A stretch of 49,588 nucleotides of DNA. Origin: Chloroflexota bacterium. Lineage in GTDB: Bacteria; Chloroflexota; Dehalococcoidia; SZUA-161; SpSt-899. Shown piece by piece: positions 24,032 to 31,748 of this stretch. Numbering within the stretch: position 1 is the stretch's first letter; every line of letters begins with the position of its first letter. A model generated the notes under the pieces. It was not told the origin of the DNA. It saw nothing but the letters and a program-made list of their open reading frames with translations, and made no database searches. The stretch spans positions 1-49,588 of the forward strand of contig JABMQN010000043.1 in the NCBI GenBank assembly GCA_013203045.1, read 5' to 3'. Made by a program: the position numbers and the translations under genes.

Positions 24032-24736
24032 CTAACATTTTCTTGAAAGGGTCAATCCCAAAACGGAAGCAGCGCCCCCCTTTTTGAGAGCGATGGCGCA
24101 TGCATTCAGGGTCGCACCCGTAGTACAAACATCGTCGATAAGAAGGACTTTCCTATCATGAAAATATCCATCTTTACATTGAAAAGCTCCATTAACGTTT
24201 GTTAGGCGGTCATCGGCCGTTAAGCTAACCTGAGAAATGGTGTTTTTTGTTCGAATGAGTAACTCTGTTTTGTTTGGAATTCCAGTTACATTGCTGAGTT
24301 CATTTACCAACAATTCAGGTTGATTGTATCCTCTCGTACGCAATCGTTTTGCATGCATTGGTGCTGCCGCCAGGGTATCGATTTCAAACGGATTATCTAC
24401 CAAATAATTTGCCATCAACGCTGCGAGTGGTTTAGCGAGGGCTTTCATGTTTTTGTATTTGAGGGAGTGTATGACTTCGCGCGCCAGACCCTCATGAAGG
24501 TAAAGTGAACGGATGCCATCTATAGTCAGTGGTAGGTTCTGGCAATCAGGGCAAATACTGTTTTCAGGAATGGGTAACCCACACCGATAGCAGAATGGAG
24601 GTTGCAACTGAGGAAGCGTCTCGATACACGAATCGCACAAAAAGTCTCCCTCGGTTCCACACCCTACACAGAATCGAGGGAAGAGCAGGTCTAAAAGAAA
24701 ATCCGGTATTTGAACGAGTTTGGTTTGCAAAGGCAT
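24032..24736 (-). CDS. ComF family phosphoribosyltransferase-like protein
   Basis: 234 residues. The N-terminal zinc-binding part has CVGC, CDSC, CYRC and CPDC pairs (about residues 22-65). The C-terminal phosphoribosyltransferase fold has LKYKNMKALAKPLA and the PRPP-binding loop VLLIDDVCTTGAT (about 195-207). ComFC-type proteins take part in DNA uptake in competent bacteria and in DNA repair or recombination elsewhere. It starts 13 bases after pyrD and precedes hpf. Confidence 0.88.
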   Translation of the reverse strand: MPLQTKLVQIPDFLLDLLFPRFCVGCGTEGDFLCDSCIETLPQLQPPFCYRCGLPIPENSICPDCQNLPLTIDGIRSLYLHEGLAREVIHSLKYKNMKALAKPLAALMANYLVDNPFEIDTLAAAPMHAKRLRTRGYNQPELLVNELSNVTGIPNKTELLIRTKNTISQVSLTADDRLTNVNGAFQCKDGYFHDRKVLLIDDVCTTGATLNACAIALKKGGAASVLGLTLSRKC

Positions 24737-24749
24737 ATTTTATTCTATT

Positions 24750-25685
24750 TTAACGCAAAATGGCCGTGCCGATAAGCTGGTTAAGGTTCGCAATTTCTTG
24801 TTGGTGCATAAATCGCCCGATTCCATCTACGATCTGGATCATCACTTGTGGATCAACAAAAGTAGCTGTGCCAACTTGAACAGCGCTAGCGCCAGCCATG
24901 AGGAATTCCAAAGCATCATTGGCGCTGGCGATGCCTCCGCAGCCGATTATGGGCACCTCTACCGCTTGAGCGACTCTGTAAACAAGATGCAGTACCAGAG
25001 GTTTAATCGCCGGACCGGAAAGTCCTCCTACGGTGTTACCCAATACAGGTTGCCGTTTCACGGTATCGATGGCCATTCCTTTGAAGGTATTGGCTATTGT
25101 TAGAGAGTCAATACCTGCTTCAACAACTGCCTGAGCGATCTGTACAATGTCGGTCACGTTGGGGGTTAGTTTAACAATGGTGGGAAGGTTTGTTGCTTGT
25201 TTGACAGCAGATGTAACGGTTGCCGCCATTTGGGGATCAATACCAAACTCGGCTCCACCACTGGCTACGTTGGGGCAACTGATGTTCACTTCGATTGCGC
25301 TGATGCCTTCGACACCGTTGAGCATCCTGGCAATTTCAGCATATTCTTCAACACTCTCACCAGCAATATTGACGATCACCGGGACTTGCCATTGGTTCCA
25401 TAATGGCGCCTTTTCTTTGATTAGAGCTTCTGCACCGATGTTCTCCAGTCCAATTGAATTCAACAATCCGGAAGGCGTTTCTACCAAACGTGGCTGAGGA
25501 TTGCCCTGACGCGGCTGAAGTGTTATTCCTTTGGAAACGATCGCGCCAAGCTTTTGGATATCAATCACGTCAGCGTACTCGGTACCGTATCCAAACGTTC
25601 CGGATGCGGCCATTACTGGATTGGTAAGTAGTAGGCCCTTATGGTTGTTTGGTGCAAGTTGAATTGACAGATCTGGATTCGTCAT
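24750..25685 (-). CDS. pyrD: Dihydroorotate dehydrogenase (class 1B catalytic subunit)
   Basis: 311 residues, FMN-binding TIM barrel of pyrimidine synthesis. Motifs: NPVMAASGTFGYGTEY, SKGITLQPRQGNPQPRLVET, LLNSIGLENIG, the active-site Cys in VNISCPNV (about residue 136), and the phosphate-binding IIGCGGIASANDALEFLMAGASAVQVGTA. Cys rather than Ser marks class 1. Class 1B normally works with an iron-sulfur electron-transfer subunit PyrK, which is not next to it here; the adjacent flavodoxin-like protein is a different kind of flavoprotein. It overlaps that gene by 4 bases. Confidence 0.92.
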   Translation of the reverse strand: MTNPDLSIQLAPNNHKGLLLTNPVMAASGTFGYGTEYADVIDIQKLGAIVSKGITLQPRQGNPQPRLVETPSGLLNSIGLENIGAEALIKEKAPLWNQWQVPVIVNIAGESVEEYAEIARMLNGVEGISAIEVNISCPNVASGGAEFGIDPQMAATVTSAVKQATNLPTIVKLTPNVTDIVQIAQAVVEAGIDSLTIANTFKGMAIDTVKRQPVLGNTVGGLSGPAIKPLVLHLVYRVAQAVEVPIIGCGGIASANDALEFLMAGASAVQVGTATFVDPQVMIQIVDGIGRFMHQQEIANLNQLIGTAILR

Positions 25686-26233
25686 TGCTCTGATCTCCGG
25701 ATGGCTTTTACCATTGCTTTACCGGCAGCTTTTGCCTGTGTCATAGCTTCTGTGTCTTTGGTGATTTCCCCGGGTTCACCGGCATAACCGATGACTCCGC
25801 CTCCAATGGTCATTCTCATGAGGGTAAAATAGTCTACCAGAAAGCTATAAGTATTTCCACATCCGGCTCTGCGGGCTACCACTGCGATGCCTCCGACTTT
25901 CCCGCGAAGTGTTCTGTTCCACATGAAAGGATACGTTCGATCAATAAAGGCTTTCACCTGTGAACTGATATTCCAAAAATAAACCGGTGTTCCGATGAAA
26001 ATACCATCGGCTTCCAGTAGTTTAGCATATATATACTGCATGTCGTCATAAATAACGCATTCGCTAGTATCAAGGCAGAGGGCGCATCCGTTGCATGACT
26101 CAATATCCTTTTCCGTTATATTCAGTAGTTCAACACCAGCCCCGGTTTCTCTGGCTCCCGCCATGGCTTCCTTGACCAGGATTTCGGTATTACTGTTCTT
26201 TCGCGGACTGCCGATAATTCCCAGTATCTTCAT
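25682..26233 (-). CDS. Iron-sulfur flavoprotein-like flavodoxin-fold reductase
   Basis: 183 residues. The FMN-binding start ILGIIGSPRKNSNTEILVKEAM and the cysteine cluster CNGCALCLDTSEC (about 49-60) fit the NADPH-dependent FMN reductase / iron-sulfur flavoprotein family, where the CxxCxxC segment may bind a [4Fe-4S] cluster. FIGTPVYFWNISSQVKAFIDRT follows. It overlaps the preceding and following genes by 4 bases each, so translation is coupled. The electron donor and acceptor are unknown; a link with PyrD is possible but unproven. Confidence 0.82.
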   Translation of the reverse strand: MKILGIIGSPRKNSNTEILVKEAMAGARETGAGVELLNITEKDIESCNGCALCLDTSECVIYDDMQYIYAKLLEADGIFIGTPVYFWNISSQVKAFIDRTYPFMWNRTLRGKVGGIAVVARRAGCGNTYSFLVDYFTLMRMTIGGGVIGYAGEPGEITKDTEAMTQAKAAGKAMVKAIRRSEQ

Positions 26234-27093
26234 GCCGATGTTTTATAAATCCTCTGCAAAAGCAGAGCATCTTCTTCCAGATTTGGGCTTTCACAGATCA
26301 GAATTCCTTTCGCATCATGATCGTTGAGGGCTTGAATCAGTTGCTCAAAATGGAAATCTGAATCTTCCAGATTAAGATGGTTTCGTTCTCCTTTGTCACC
26401 ATAGTTAATCCCGGAAACATGAATATGCATGTTATCTAGGCCATACCTGCCAAGCTTTTCCCCTACTTGATCTAGTACTTGAGAGAATTCATTATAAGTA
26501 TTGAATTTCCCGGTTCGAGCATGCAAATGGGCAAAATCGATACATGGTGCCACACCATCCACTTCGGCACAAAGTCTTAGGATTTCATTGAGTGTACCAA
26601 ACTGGCTTGGTTTTCCCATGATCTCCGGTCTGATGGTCACCCGTTTGTTCTCTTTTTCAAGCTGGCCAATGATCTCAGTTAGGTGTCGCTTGACTGTATC
26701 ATACACTTCTTCTGGGGGGCGTTTCATATAGAAAGCAGCGTGAAATGTGATGCTATATCCTCCAAAAGTGTGGGCAACGCGAGCTGTCTGGAGAATTCGC
26801 TGTTTGCTGGCAATAACCTTTTCTTCCTCTTGTGAGTTGAGATTGACGTAATAAGGACCATGGGCAGTCAGTTTCATTCCTCGCTTACGTGCCACTTCGC
26901 CTACAGCTTCGGCTGTTTTCTGGTTCATACGCACACCATTAACAAATTCTACCTCCATTCCTCCTAAACCAAGTTCATGCGCGCGTATGATACCGGACTG
27001 AGTTGTTTTCGGGTTGTTGGTAGTATGCGGAATACCGGCTGTGCCGAATAACAACGCACCAAATGTGTTTTCTTTGTCTTTCCCTCTTGGCAT
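26230..27093 (-). CDS. Endonuclease IV-like TIM-barrel protein
   Basis: 287 residues of the AP endonuclease 2 / xylose-isomerase-like TIM-barrel superfamily. Metal-ligand candidates in order: LTAHGPYYVNL, ITFHAAFY, RPEIMGKPSQFGT, PCIDFAHLHARTG, NMHIHVSGI and ILICESPNLEEDA. This sequence of His, Glu and Asp residues corresponds to the tri-zinc site of endonuclease IV, which incises DNA at abasic sites. It is encoded six bases after aroF. The first 20 residues are a basic non-conserved extension. Confidence 0.82.
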   Translation of the reverse strand: MPRGKDKENTFGALLFGTAGIPHTTNNPKTTQSGIIRAHELGLGGMEVEFVNGVRMNQKTAEAVGEVARKRGMKLTAHGPYYVNLNSQEEEKVIASKQRILQTARVAHTFGGYSITFHAAFYMKRPPEEVYDTVKRHLTEIIGQLEKENKRVTIRPEIMGKPSQFGTLNEILRLCAEVDGVAPCIDFAHLHARTGKFNTYNEFSQVLDQVGEKLGRYGLDNMHIHVSGINYGDKGERNHLNLEDSDFHFEQLIQALNDHDAKGILICESPNLEEDALLLQRIYKTSA

Positions 27094-27099
27094 TAGTGG

Positions 27100-28116
27100 T
27101 TACTTGACCTTTCTACCGACTGAGGTTGCAACGGAGGCAAGTTTTGAAGTGAGTTGCGCAAAGTTATCAAAATTCAATGACTGTGGACCATCCTTGAGGG
27201 CCTTATCGGGATTGGGATGAACTTCAACCATAATTCCATCCGCGCCGGCCGCAATCGATGCTAGCGCAAGAGGTGTGACCAGACTCCACCTGCCAGTTCC
27301 ATGACTGGGATCGGCAATGATAGGCAAGTGGCTTAGTTCTTTAATAACCGGAATAGCGCTAACGTCCATCGTGTTACGGGTGTATGTTTCAAAGGTGCGA
27401 ATGCCCCTTTCACATAGGATGACATCGCGGTTACCCTGAGCGATAATGTATTCTGCGGAGAGAAGCCATTCTTGAATTGTTGCTGACATCCCGCGTTTGA
27501 GCATCACAGGTTTTTTAACTTTACCCACTTCGTCCAACAGGATGTAATTCTGCATGTTGCGTGTGCCGACTTGGAGTATGTCAGCGTATTTGGCAACCAA
27601 CTCTACATCATGCGGAGTGATCACTTCTGTGATGATTGGCATACCAGTTTCGGCCCGGGCTTCAGCTAATAATTTGAGACCCTCTTCCCCCATACCTCGG
27701 AAGCTGTACGGTGATGTGCTCGGTTTGAACGCTCCACCACGCAGTATGTCTGCCCCGATTTGGTGAACAGCTCGTGCGGTGGTTATAAGTTGTTCTTGGC
27801 TCTCGACGGCACAGGGACCGGCCATAATGACAATCTTATCTCCACCGATCGTAATATCACCAATTTTAATTTCGCTGTTGATGGGCTGGAATTCCCGGCT
27901 CGCCAGTTTGTATGGTTTACTGATGGGAATGACTTCAACAACTCCGGGCAACATCTCGATCTTATCCCGAAGTTCGGGATAGGTTTGCCCAACGACTCCC
28001 ACCACAGTACGATCCACACCGTGGGAGACATGGCCAGTCATACCTTCCTCGCTCAATAGATCAAGAAGGCCCTGAAGATCAGCTTCACTGGCAGTTTTAC
28101 CCATTATGGCAAGCAT
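27100..28116 (-). CDS. aroF: 3-deoxy-7-phosphoheptulonate synthase
   Basis: 338 residues, first enzyme of the shikimate pathway (phosphoenolpyruvate plus erythrose 4-phosphate). A regulatory ferredoxin-like N-terminal domain (about 1-70) precedes the barrel with IVIMAGPCAVES, RGGAFKPSTSPYSFRG, ITEVITPHDV, QVGTRNMQN, VMLKRGMSATIQEW, LCERGIRTFE and IIADPSHGTGRW. This is the short, KDO8P-synthase-related type with an N-terminal extension. It lies 23 bases behind the chorismate mutase gene in the same operon. Confidence 0.95.
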   Translation of the reverse strand: MLAIMGKTASEADLQGLLDLLSEEGMTGHVSHGVDRTVVGVVGQTYPELRDKIEMLPGVVEVIPISKPYKLASREFQPINSEIKIGDITIGGDKIVIMAGPCAVESQEQLITTARAVHQIGADILRGGAFKPSTSPYSFRGMGEEGLKLLAEARAETGMPIITEVITPHDVELVAKYADILQVGTRNMQNYILLDEVGKVKKPVMLKRGMSATIQEWLLSAEYIIAQGNRDVILCERGIRTFETYTRNTMDVSAIPVIKELSHLPIIADPSHGTGRWSLVTPLALASIAAGADGIMVEVHPNPDKALKDGPQSLNFDNFAQLTSKLASVATSVGRKVK

Positions 28117-28139
28117 TTTTGACTCACCTTAGTACAGGA

Positions 28140-28502
28140 TTAAGAGGATATGTCTACCCTTAAGCTCTCAGCCCCATTCGTGTAGACATGGACGATTTCA
28201 GCTGCGGTTTTTTCCGTGTTATACAGGATCAGAATTCGAACACACTTTTGCAAGCTCCCGGGAACATTCATTTCGTGGCCACACAATAAGGCTGTCTGTG
28301 TCCAACCCAACTGGCGAGCTGCCAGAGCCGGGAATTCGGCATTGATGTCAGGAGTGGTGGTGAAGAACGCATAGGCTACCTCATCTGCCTCGATTTGGTT
28401 TGACTCGATCATTTTCTCTAACAATTCTCTGGTTGCGTTAAGGATCGCTTCTTTGGTATTTTCCTCAACTGCTGTTGCTCCTCGGATACCTCGACAGCGC
28501 AT
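28140..28502 (-). CDS. aroH: Chorismate mutase, AroH type
   Basis: 120 residues, monofunctional trimeric chorismate mutase converting chorismate to prephenate. Active-site residues of the Bacillus enzyme are conserved: Arg7 in RGIRGAT, Glu77 in CGHEMNVPGS (with the preceding Cys74), and Arg89 in CVRILI. MRCRGIRGAT is the usual N-terminus. AAGGAG precedes the ATG. It leads the operon aroH-aroF-endonuclease IV-like-flavoprotein-pyrD-comF-hpf, read from the promoter at 28532-28560. Confidence 0.93.
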   Translation of the reverse strand: MRCRGIRGATAVEENTKEAILNATRELLEKMIESNQIEADEVAYAFFTTTPDINAEFPALAARQLGWTQTALLCGHEMNVPGSLQKCVRILILYNTEKTAAEIVHVYTNGAESLRVDISS

Positions 28503-28531
28503 GTATTAAGCTCCTTTCTATTACAAATCAC

Positions 28532-28560
28532 ATAGTATCACTTAAGGAAATCGATAGCAA
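28532..28560 (-). promoter_or_regulatory. Promoter of the aroH-to-hpf operon
   Basis: On the minus strand a -35 TTGCTA (28555-28560), a 17-base spacer and a -10 TACTAT (28532-28537) lie about 30 bases upstream of the aroH start. No operator or leader structure is obvious. Confidence 0.55.
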
Positions 28561-28582
28561 CCAGTTCCCTGACGGAGATGGA

Positions 28583-29153
28583 TTACGCTTCGGGAATTTC
28601 AAATTCCCACTGGCACGCGATGTCGTCCGGCCCTGTTCGTGGAGGTAACTTGAGAGCGCGGCATGTCATCTTGGGATTAAACAATTCCCCGGTTATGCGC
28701 ATTCCGGGAATACAAATATCTTCACAAGCATGCTTTTGCCTGACTGTTTCGTTCGTTGCCTCGAATATCTCGAGGGCTGGGCAGCGTGTAGCGGTGAGAA
28801 TTCCGAGATTATTGTTTTTCAATTCGCATTCTATGTCAATCCACCCTGCCTCACCTGGAGCAAACTGGAAAGCTTTCAGGAGTGCCGCGACGTCGTTGCC
28901 GGAAATGTTGAGTGCGTCCATGGACACTCGAATATCGTTCTCGGATCCCCCTCTTTATTAACCAGACCTCTTTTTCCCATTCGAGTGCTTTTTCAATCCC
29001 TACGTGGTCTTTGACCACATCAAACCACAATCCCCCCAACATCATATAGATCAAGCTGCTTGTCCGCCAAAGACGCAAAATCGCATCTTTTGAGAAATCC
29101 TGTAACTTGGCATCTGACCGAAATTCGCCACTATAATCTTTGTATTCGTGCAT
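28583..29153 (-). pseudogene. DUF6125-like protein interrupted by one frameshift in a G5 run
   Basis: Start ATG at 29153 has AAGGAG seven bases upstream. The first frame gives MHEYKDYSGEFRSDAKLQDFSKDAILRLW...EVWLIKRG and then turns to nonsense. Removing one G from the G5 run at 28947-28951 continues as SENDIRVSMDALNISGNDVAALLKAFQF, with TRCPALEIFE, ICIPGMRI and a final RALKLPPRTGPDDIACQWEFEI. This is the layout I recall for DUF6125-type proteins, with 189 residues once repaired. It may be a recent mutation, a phase-variable tract or a sequencing error. Function unknown. It follows the CoA-transferase gene on the same strand. Confidence 0.78.
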
Positions 29154-29212
29154 TTTATTCTCCTTTCTTAATGGACTATGCAATCCACCGTATTGGTAAA
29201 CGCTGGATGGTT

Positions 29213-30463
29213 TCACCGAATGGGAACTGTTGATATTACACCTTGAGTTTTCAATTGCATGCATTCCTCTTCGGATATTCCTAACAGTTCGCCAAAAACA
29301 TAATCGTTGTGTTGAGCAAAGCATGGTGCAGGCATCCGGATTTTGCCCGGTGTCAGGCTCAGTTTCCAGGACATGCCGGGATAGGTATGTGTCCCAGCTT
29401 CCGGATGGGTGACCGTTTCAAAGAAGCCACGTTGTTTGAGGTGAGGATCACTGGTTATTTGTGCAGCATCGAGGACTGCTCCAGCTCGAATACCAGATTG
29501 TTGTAGAATCTGCATTGCCGATTGGTTATCATGCTGGATAGTCCATTGTTCGATCAGGTTATCAATTTCACGTTGGTTACGTTGCCAACCCAATAAGTTG
29601 TTGAAGCCTTCTTTCTTCGTCCACGAAGGATTATCAATGGCGTTGCATAACGATTGAAGCTCATCGTCATTGTGGACGGCTATGGCTATCCATTCGTCGT
29701 CACCGCTGCAGCGATAGCATCCCTGGAAGGGAGCAGAGGAGTCACGATTCCCGTTGCCCTTTGGGCTGCGCTTGTTCATCGAATGATCCAAAACGTGTTC
29801 GCCCATCAGCGCTAAAAGGCTCTCACGAAGGGAGAGATCAATGTGTTGTCCTCTACCTGTTTTTCGACGATGTCGCAGGGCGATAAGTACGGCAAATGCT
29901 GCGTGCAACCCGGCCGTAGCATCAGCGTAGGCAATACCCGGTCCCAATGGTTCACCATCTTCATAGGCGGTAATATCAGATAAACCAGACATCGCTTCAA
30001 TACCGCGCCCGAAACTTACATAGTTGCGATAGGGCCCTGTTTGTCCGTAGGCAGAAATGGAGACCACGATTATTTTGGGGTTGATTTCATTCAATACCGG
30101 ATAATCCAGACCAAAATTGCCCATCACTCTGGGGGTGAAGTTCTCCAGTACTACATCGCTGATTTTAACCAGTTGTTTGAAAACCTCTCTGCCTTTTTCT
30201 TTCGATAGATCAAGGCTGATAGCAAGTTTGTTTCGATTGAGCTCATTATAGTAGGCAGAACGGTTATAGGGTCTTTCACCGGGATTCCCATCGGGGTAGA
30301 CGGCTCCAGGTTGAGGCTCAGGACCACCTCTCGTGGAACGGACGGCTGATTCGACGCGGATGACCTCGGCGCCCATGTCAGCCAGCAGCCTGGTGGCATA
30401 CGGTCCAGCGTAGACCTGACTCAGATCGAGAATTCGAATTTCGTCAAGTGGTAGATTAATCAT
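29213..30463 (-). CDS. CaiB/BaiF family III CoA-transferase, Asp-type subunit
   Basis: 416 residues. The family start IRILDLSQVYAGPYATRLLADMGAEVIRVE, the IIVVSISAYGQTGPYRNY block and GRGQHIDLSLRES are clear. Asp181 in AYADATAGLHAAFAVL is the canonical catalytic Asp. Residues about 48-70 carry an insertion rich in Gly and Pro relative to the other three CoA-transferases here. The C-terminal half is closest to the gene at 10485-11699. Two hairpins separate it from the upstream Glu-type gene, and its ATG is preceded by an A-rich stretch without a clear ribosome-binding site. Substrates are unknown. Confidence 0.88.
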   Translation of the reverse strand: MINLPLDEIRILDLSQVYAGPYATRLLADMGAEVIRVESAVRSTRGGPEPQPGAVYPDGNPGERPYNRSAYYNELNRNKLAISLDLSKEKGREVFKQLVKISDVVLENFTPRVMGNFGLDYPVLNEINPKIIVVSISAYGQTGPYRNYVSFGRGIEAMSGLSDITAYEDGEPLGPGIAYADATAGLHAAFAVLIALRHRRKTGRGQHIDLSLRESLLALMGEHVLDHSMNKRSPKGNGNRDSSAPFQGCYRCSGDDEWIAIAVHNDDELQSLCNAIDNPSWTKKEGFNNLLGWQRNQREIDNLIEQWTIQHDNQSAMQILQQSGIRAGAVLDAAQITSDPHLKQRGFFETVTHPEAGTHTYPGMSWKLSLTPGKIRMPAPCFAQHNDYVFGELLGISEEECMQLKTQGVISTVPIR

Positions 30464-30474
30464 TTTTTTGGATT

Positions 30475-30520
30475 GCGGCAGTTTGACTGCCGCTTATGAT
30501 AGCGATAGTTAGACTATCGC
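30475..30520 (-). promoter_or_regulatory. Two tandem covarying hairpins between CoA-transferase genes
   Basis: 30475-30493 and 30502-30520 each form a 7-bp perfect stem with a 5-base loop. On the minus strand they read GCGGCAG-TCAAA-CTGCCGC and GCGATAG-TCTAA-CTATCGC. The stems differ at two positions on each arm and every change is compensated on the other arm, while the loops are nearly identical. They lie 11 bases upstream of the ATG at 30463, in place of a ribosome-binding site. Candidate roles are intercistronic RNA processing, translation control or a small interspersed palindrome. Confidence 0.6.
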
Positions 30521-30535
30521 ACTCCATAGATAATT

Positions 30536-31729
30536 TTAGGTGATTCCCATTCCCCTCAGTTTCGTGAGATCTTGGTTCGTGTAACCCAGCAAATCGCAGT
30601 AAATCTCTGCATTGTGTTCCCCGAGTAGCGGCGATCTTCCCTTTCTAGTCTCGCATTCAGTGGTTTTGAATGGTGCGCCTGGATAGGTCTGCTGTCCTGC
30701 GATCGGGTGATCGATTCGAGTAAAAAAATCTCTCGCCACGAATTGCGGATCATTCGGCAATTCATCTACTCCCATTACCTTGGCGAAAGGTAATCGCCAT
30801 TCCTGAGCACGGTGAAAGACGTCTTCCATATCGCGTTTGGCGAGCCACGAGGAAATCAGGGGATCTATCTCGCCCGCTTTCTCTCTAAGTTCTTCCGGGT
30901 TATATTGAAGTAACTTTGGCATTTCCATAAAACCGGCAAAAATCTCCCAATCGGTACTGGCGTCTGCATGAATGTAGCCATCTTTGCATGGGAGAATGGT
31001 GGAAGGGTACATCGTGGGATGGCGGGCTCCGTCGCGTTGTCTCAGAGTTCCATCATAAGAGAAGTTTAGTAGAGCACCTTCCAGTATGGAGGCCAGACAT
31101 TCCATTACAGAAATATCAATGTGCTGACCATGTCCCGTCCCATCCCGAAAATAGATGGCGGTCATGATAGCTAAGGCGGCGTTGATCCCGGCTTGATATT
31201 CAGCTTGCGGTCCAGCTATTTTTAATGGTTCGTGATCGGGTAAACCGGTCAAATTCATGATTCCGCTCAGGGCTTGTGCGATAATATCAGCACCTTTGAA
31301 ATCGCAATAGGGACCGTCCTGGCCAAAATAGGAAATTGAGGTAACAATCAGCGATGGGTTGTCGGCAGCCAACGAGTCGTAGTCAAACATACCGGGACCG
31401 GAGTTCTCAACCAGAATATCTACTTGACGAACAAGTTGTGCGAGTATCCTGGCCCCAGTTTGAGTCTCATAATCAAGAGTGATGCTCTTTTTGTTTGTAT
31501 TTAAATATAGAAAGAGGGCGCTTTGTTCGATATCCGGGGTATCGTCAGGGAAGGCGCCATAACGACGCGATACATCGCCGCCATTAGGATGCTCGACCTT
31601 TATAACCTCAGCCCCAAAACTGGCCAGTAGCTTGGTACAATAAGGCCCCGAAACGTACTGGCTCAAATCGAGGACTGTTAGATCAGAAAGAGGCAGGTCT
31701 TGCATTGACGACAACTCAGTAGGGGGCAC
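30536..31729 (-). CDS. CaiB/BaiF family III CoA-transferase, Glu-type subunit
   Basis: 397 residues from a GTG at 31729 (AGGGG upstream); an ATG eight codons later at 31705 is an alternative start. Family landmarks: LTVLDLSQYVSGPYCTKLLASFGAEVIKVE, LIVTSISYFGQDGPY, GHGQHIDISVMEC. The catalytic position is Glu177 in QAEYQAGINAALA, as in the gene at 9270-10484, which it resembles most (both contain SALFLYLNTNK). It lies 19 bases behind the deacetylase-family gene and upstream of the Asp-type paralogue, so a heteromeric enzyme is plausible. Substrate unknown. Confidence 0.87.
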   Translation of the reverse strand: MPPTELSSMQDLPLSDLTVLDLSQYVSGPYCTKLLASFGAEVIKVEHPNGGDVSRRYGAFPDDTPDIEQSALFLYLNTNKKSITLDYETQTGARILAQLVRQVDILVENSGPGMFDYDSLAADNPSLIVTSISYFGQDGPYCDFKGADIIAQALSGIMNLTGLPDHEPLKIAGPQAEYQAGINAALAIMTAIYFRDGTGHGQHIDISVMECLASILEGALLNFSYDGTLRQRDGARHPTMYPSTILPCKDGYIHADASTDWEIFAGFMEMPKLLQYNPEELREKAGEIDPLISSWLAKRDMEDVFHRAQEWRLPFAKVMGVDELPNDPQFVARDFFTRIDHPIAGQQTYPGAPFKTTECETRKGRSPLLGEHNAEIYCDLLGYTNQDLTKLRGMGIT

Positions 31730-31748
31730 GATGTATCGTTCCCCTACT

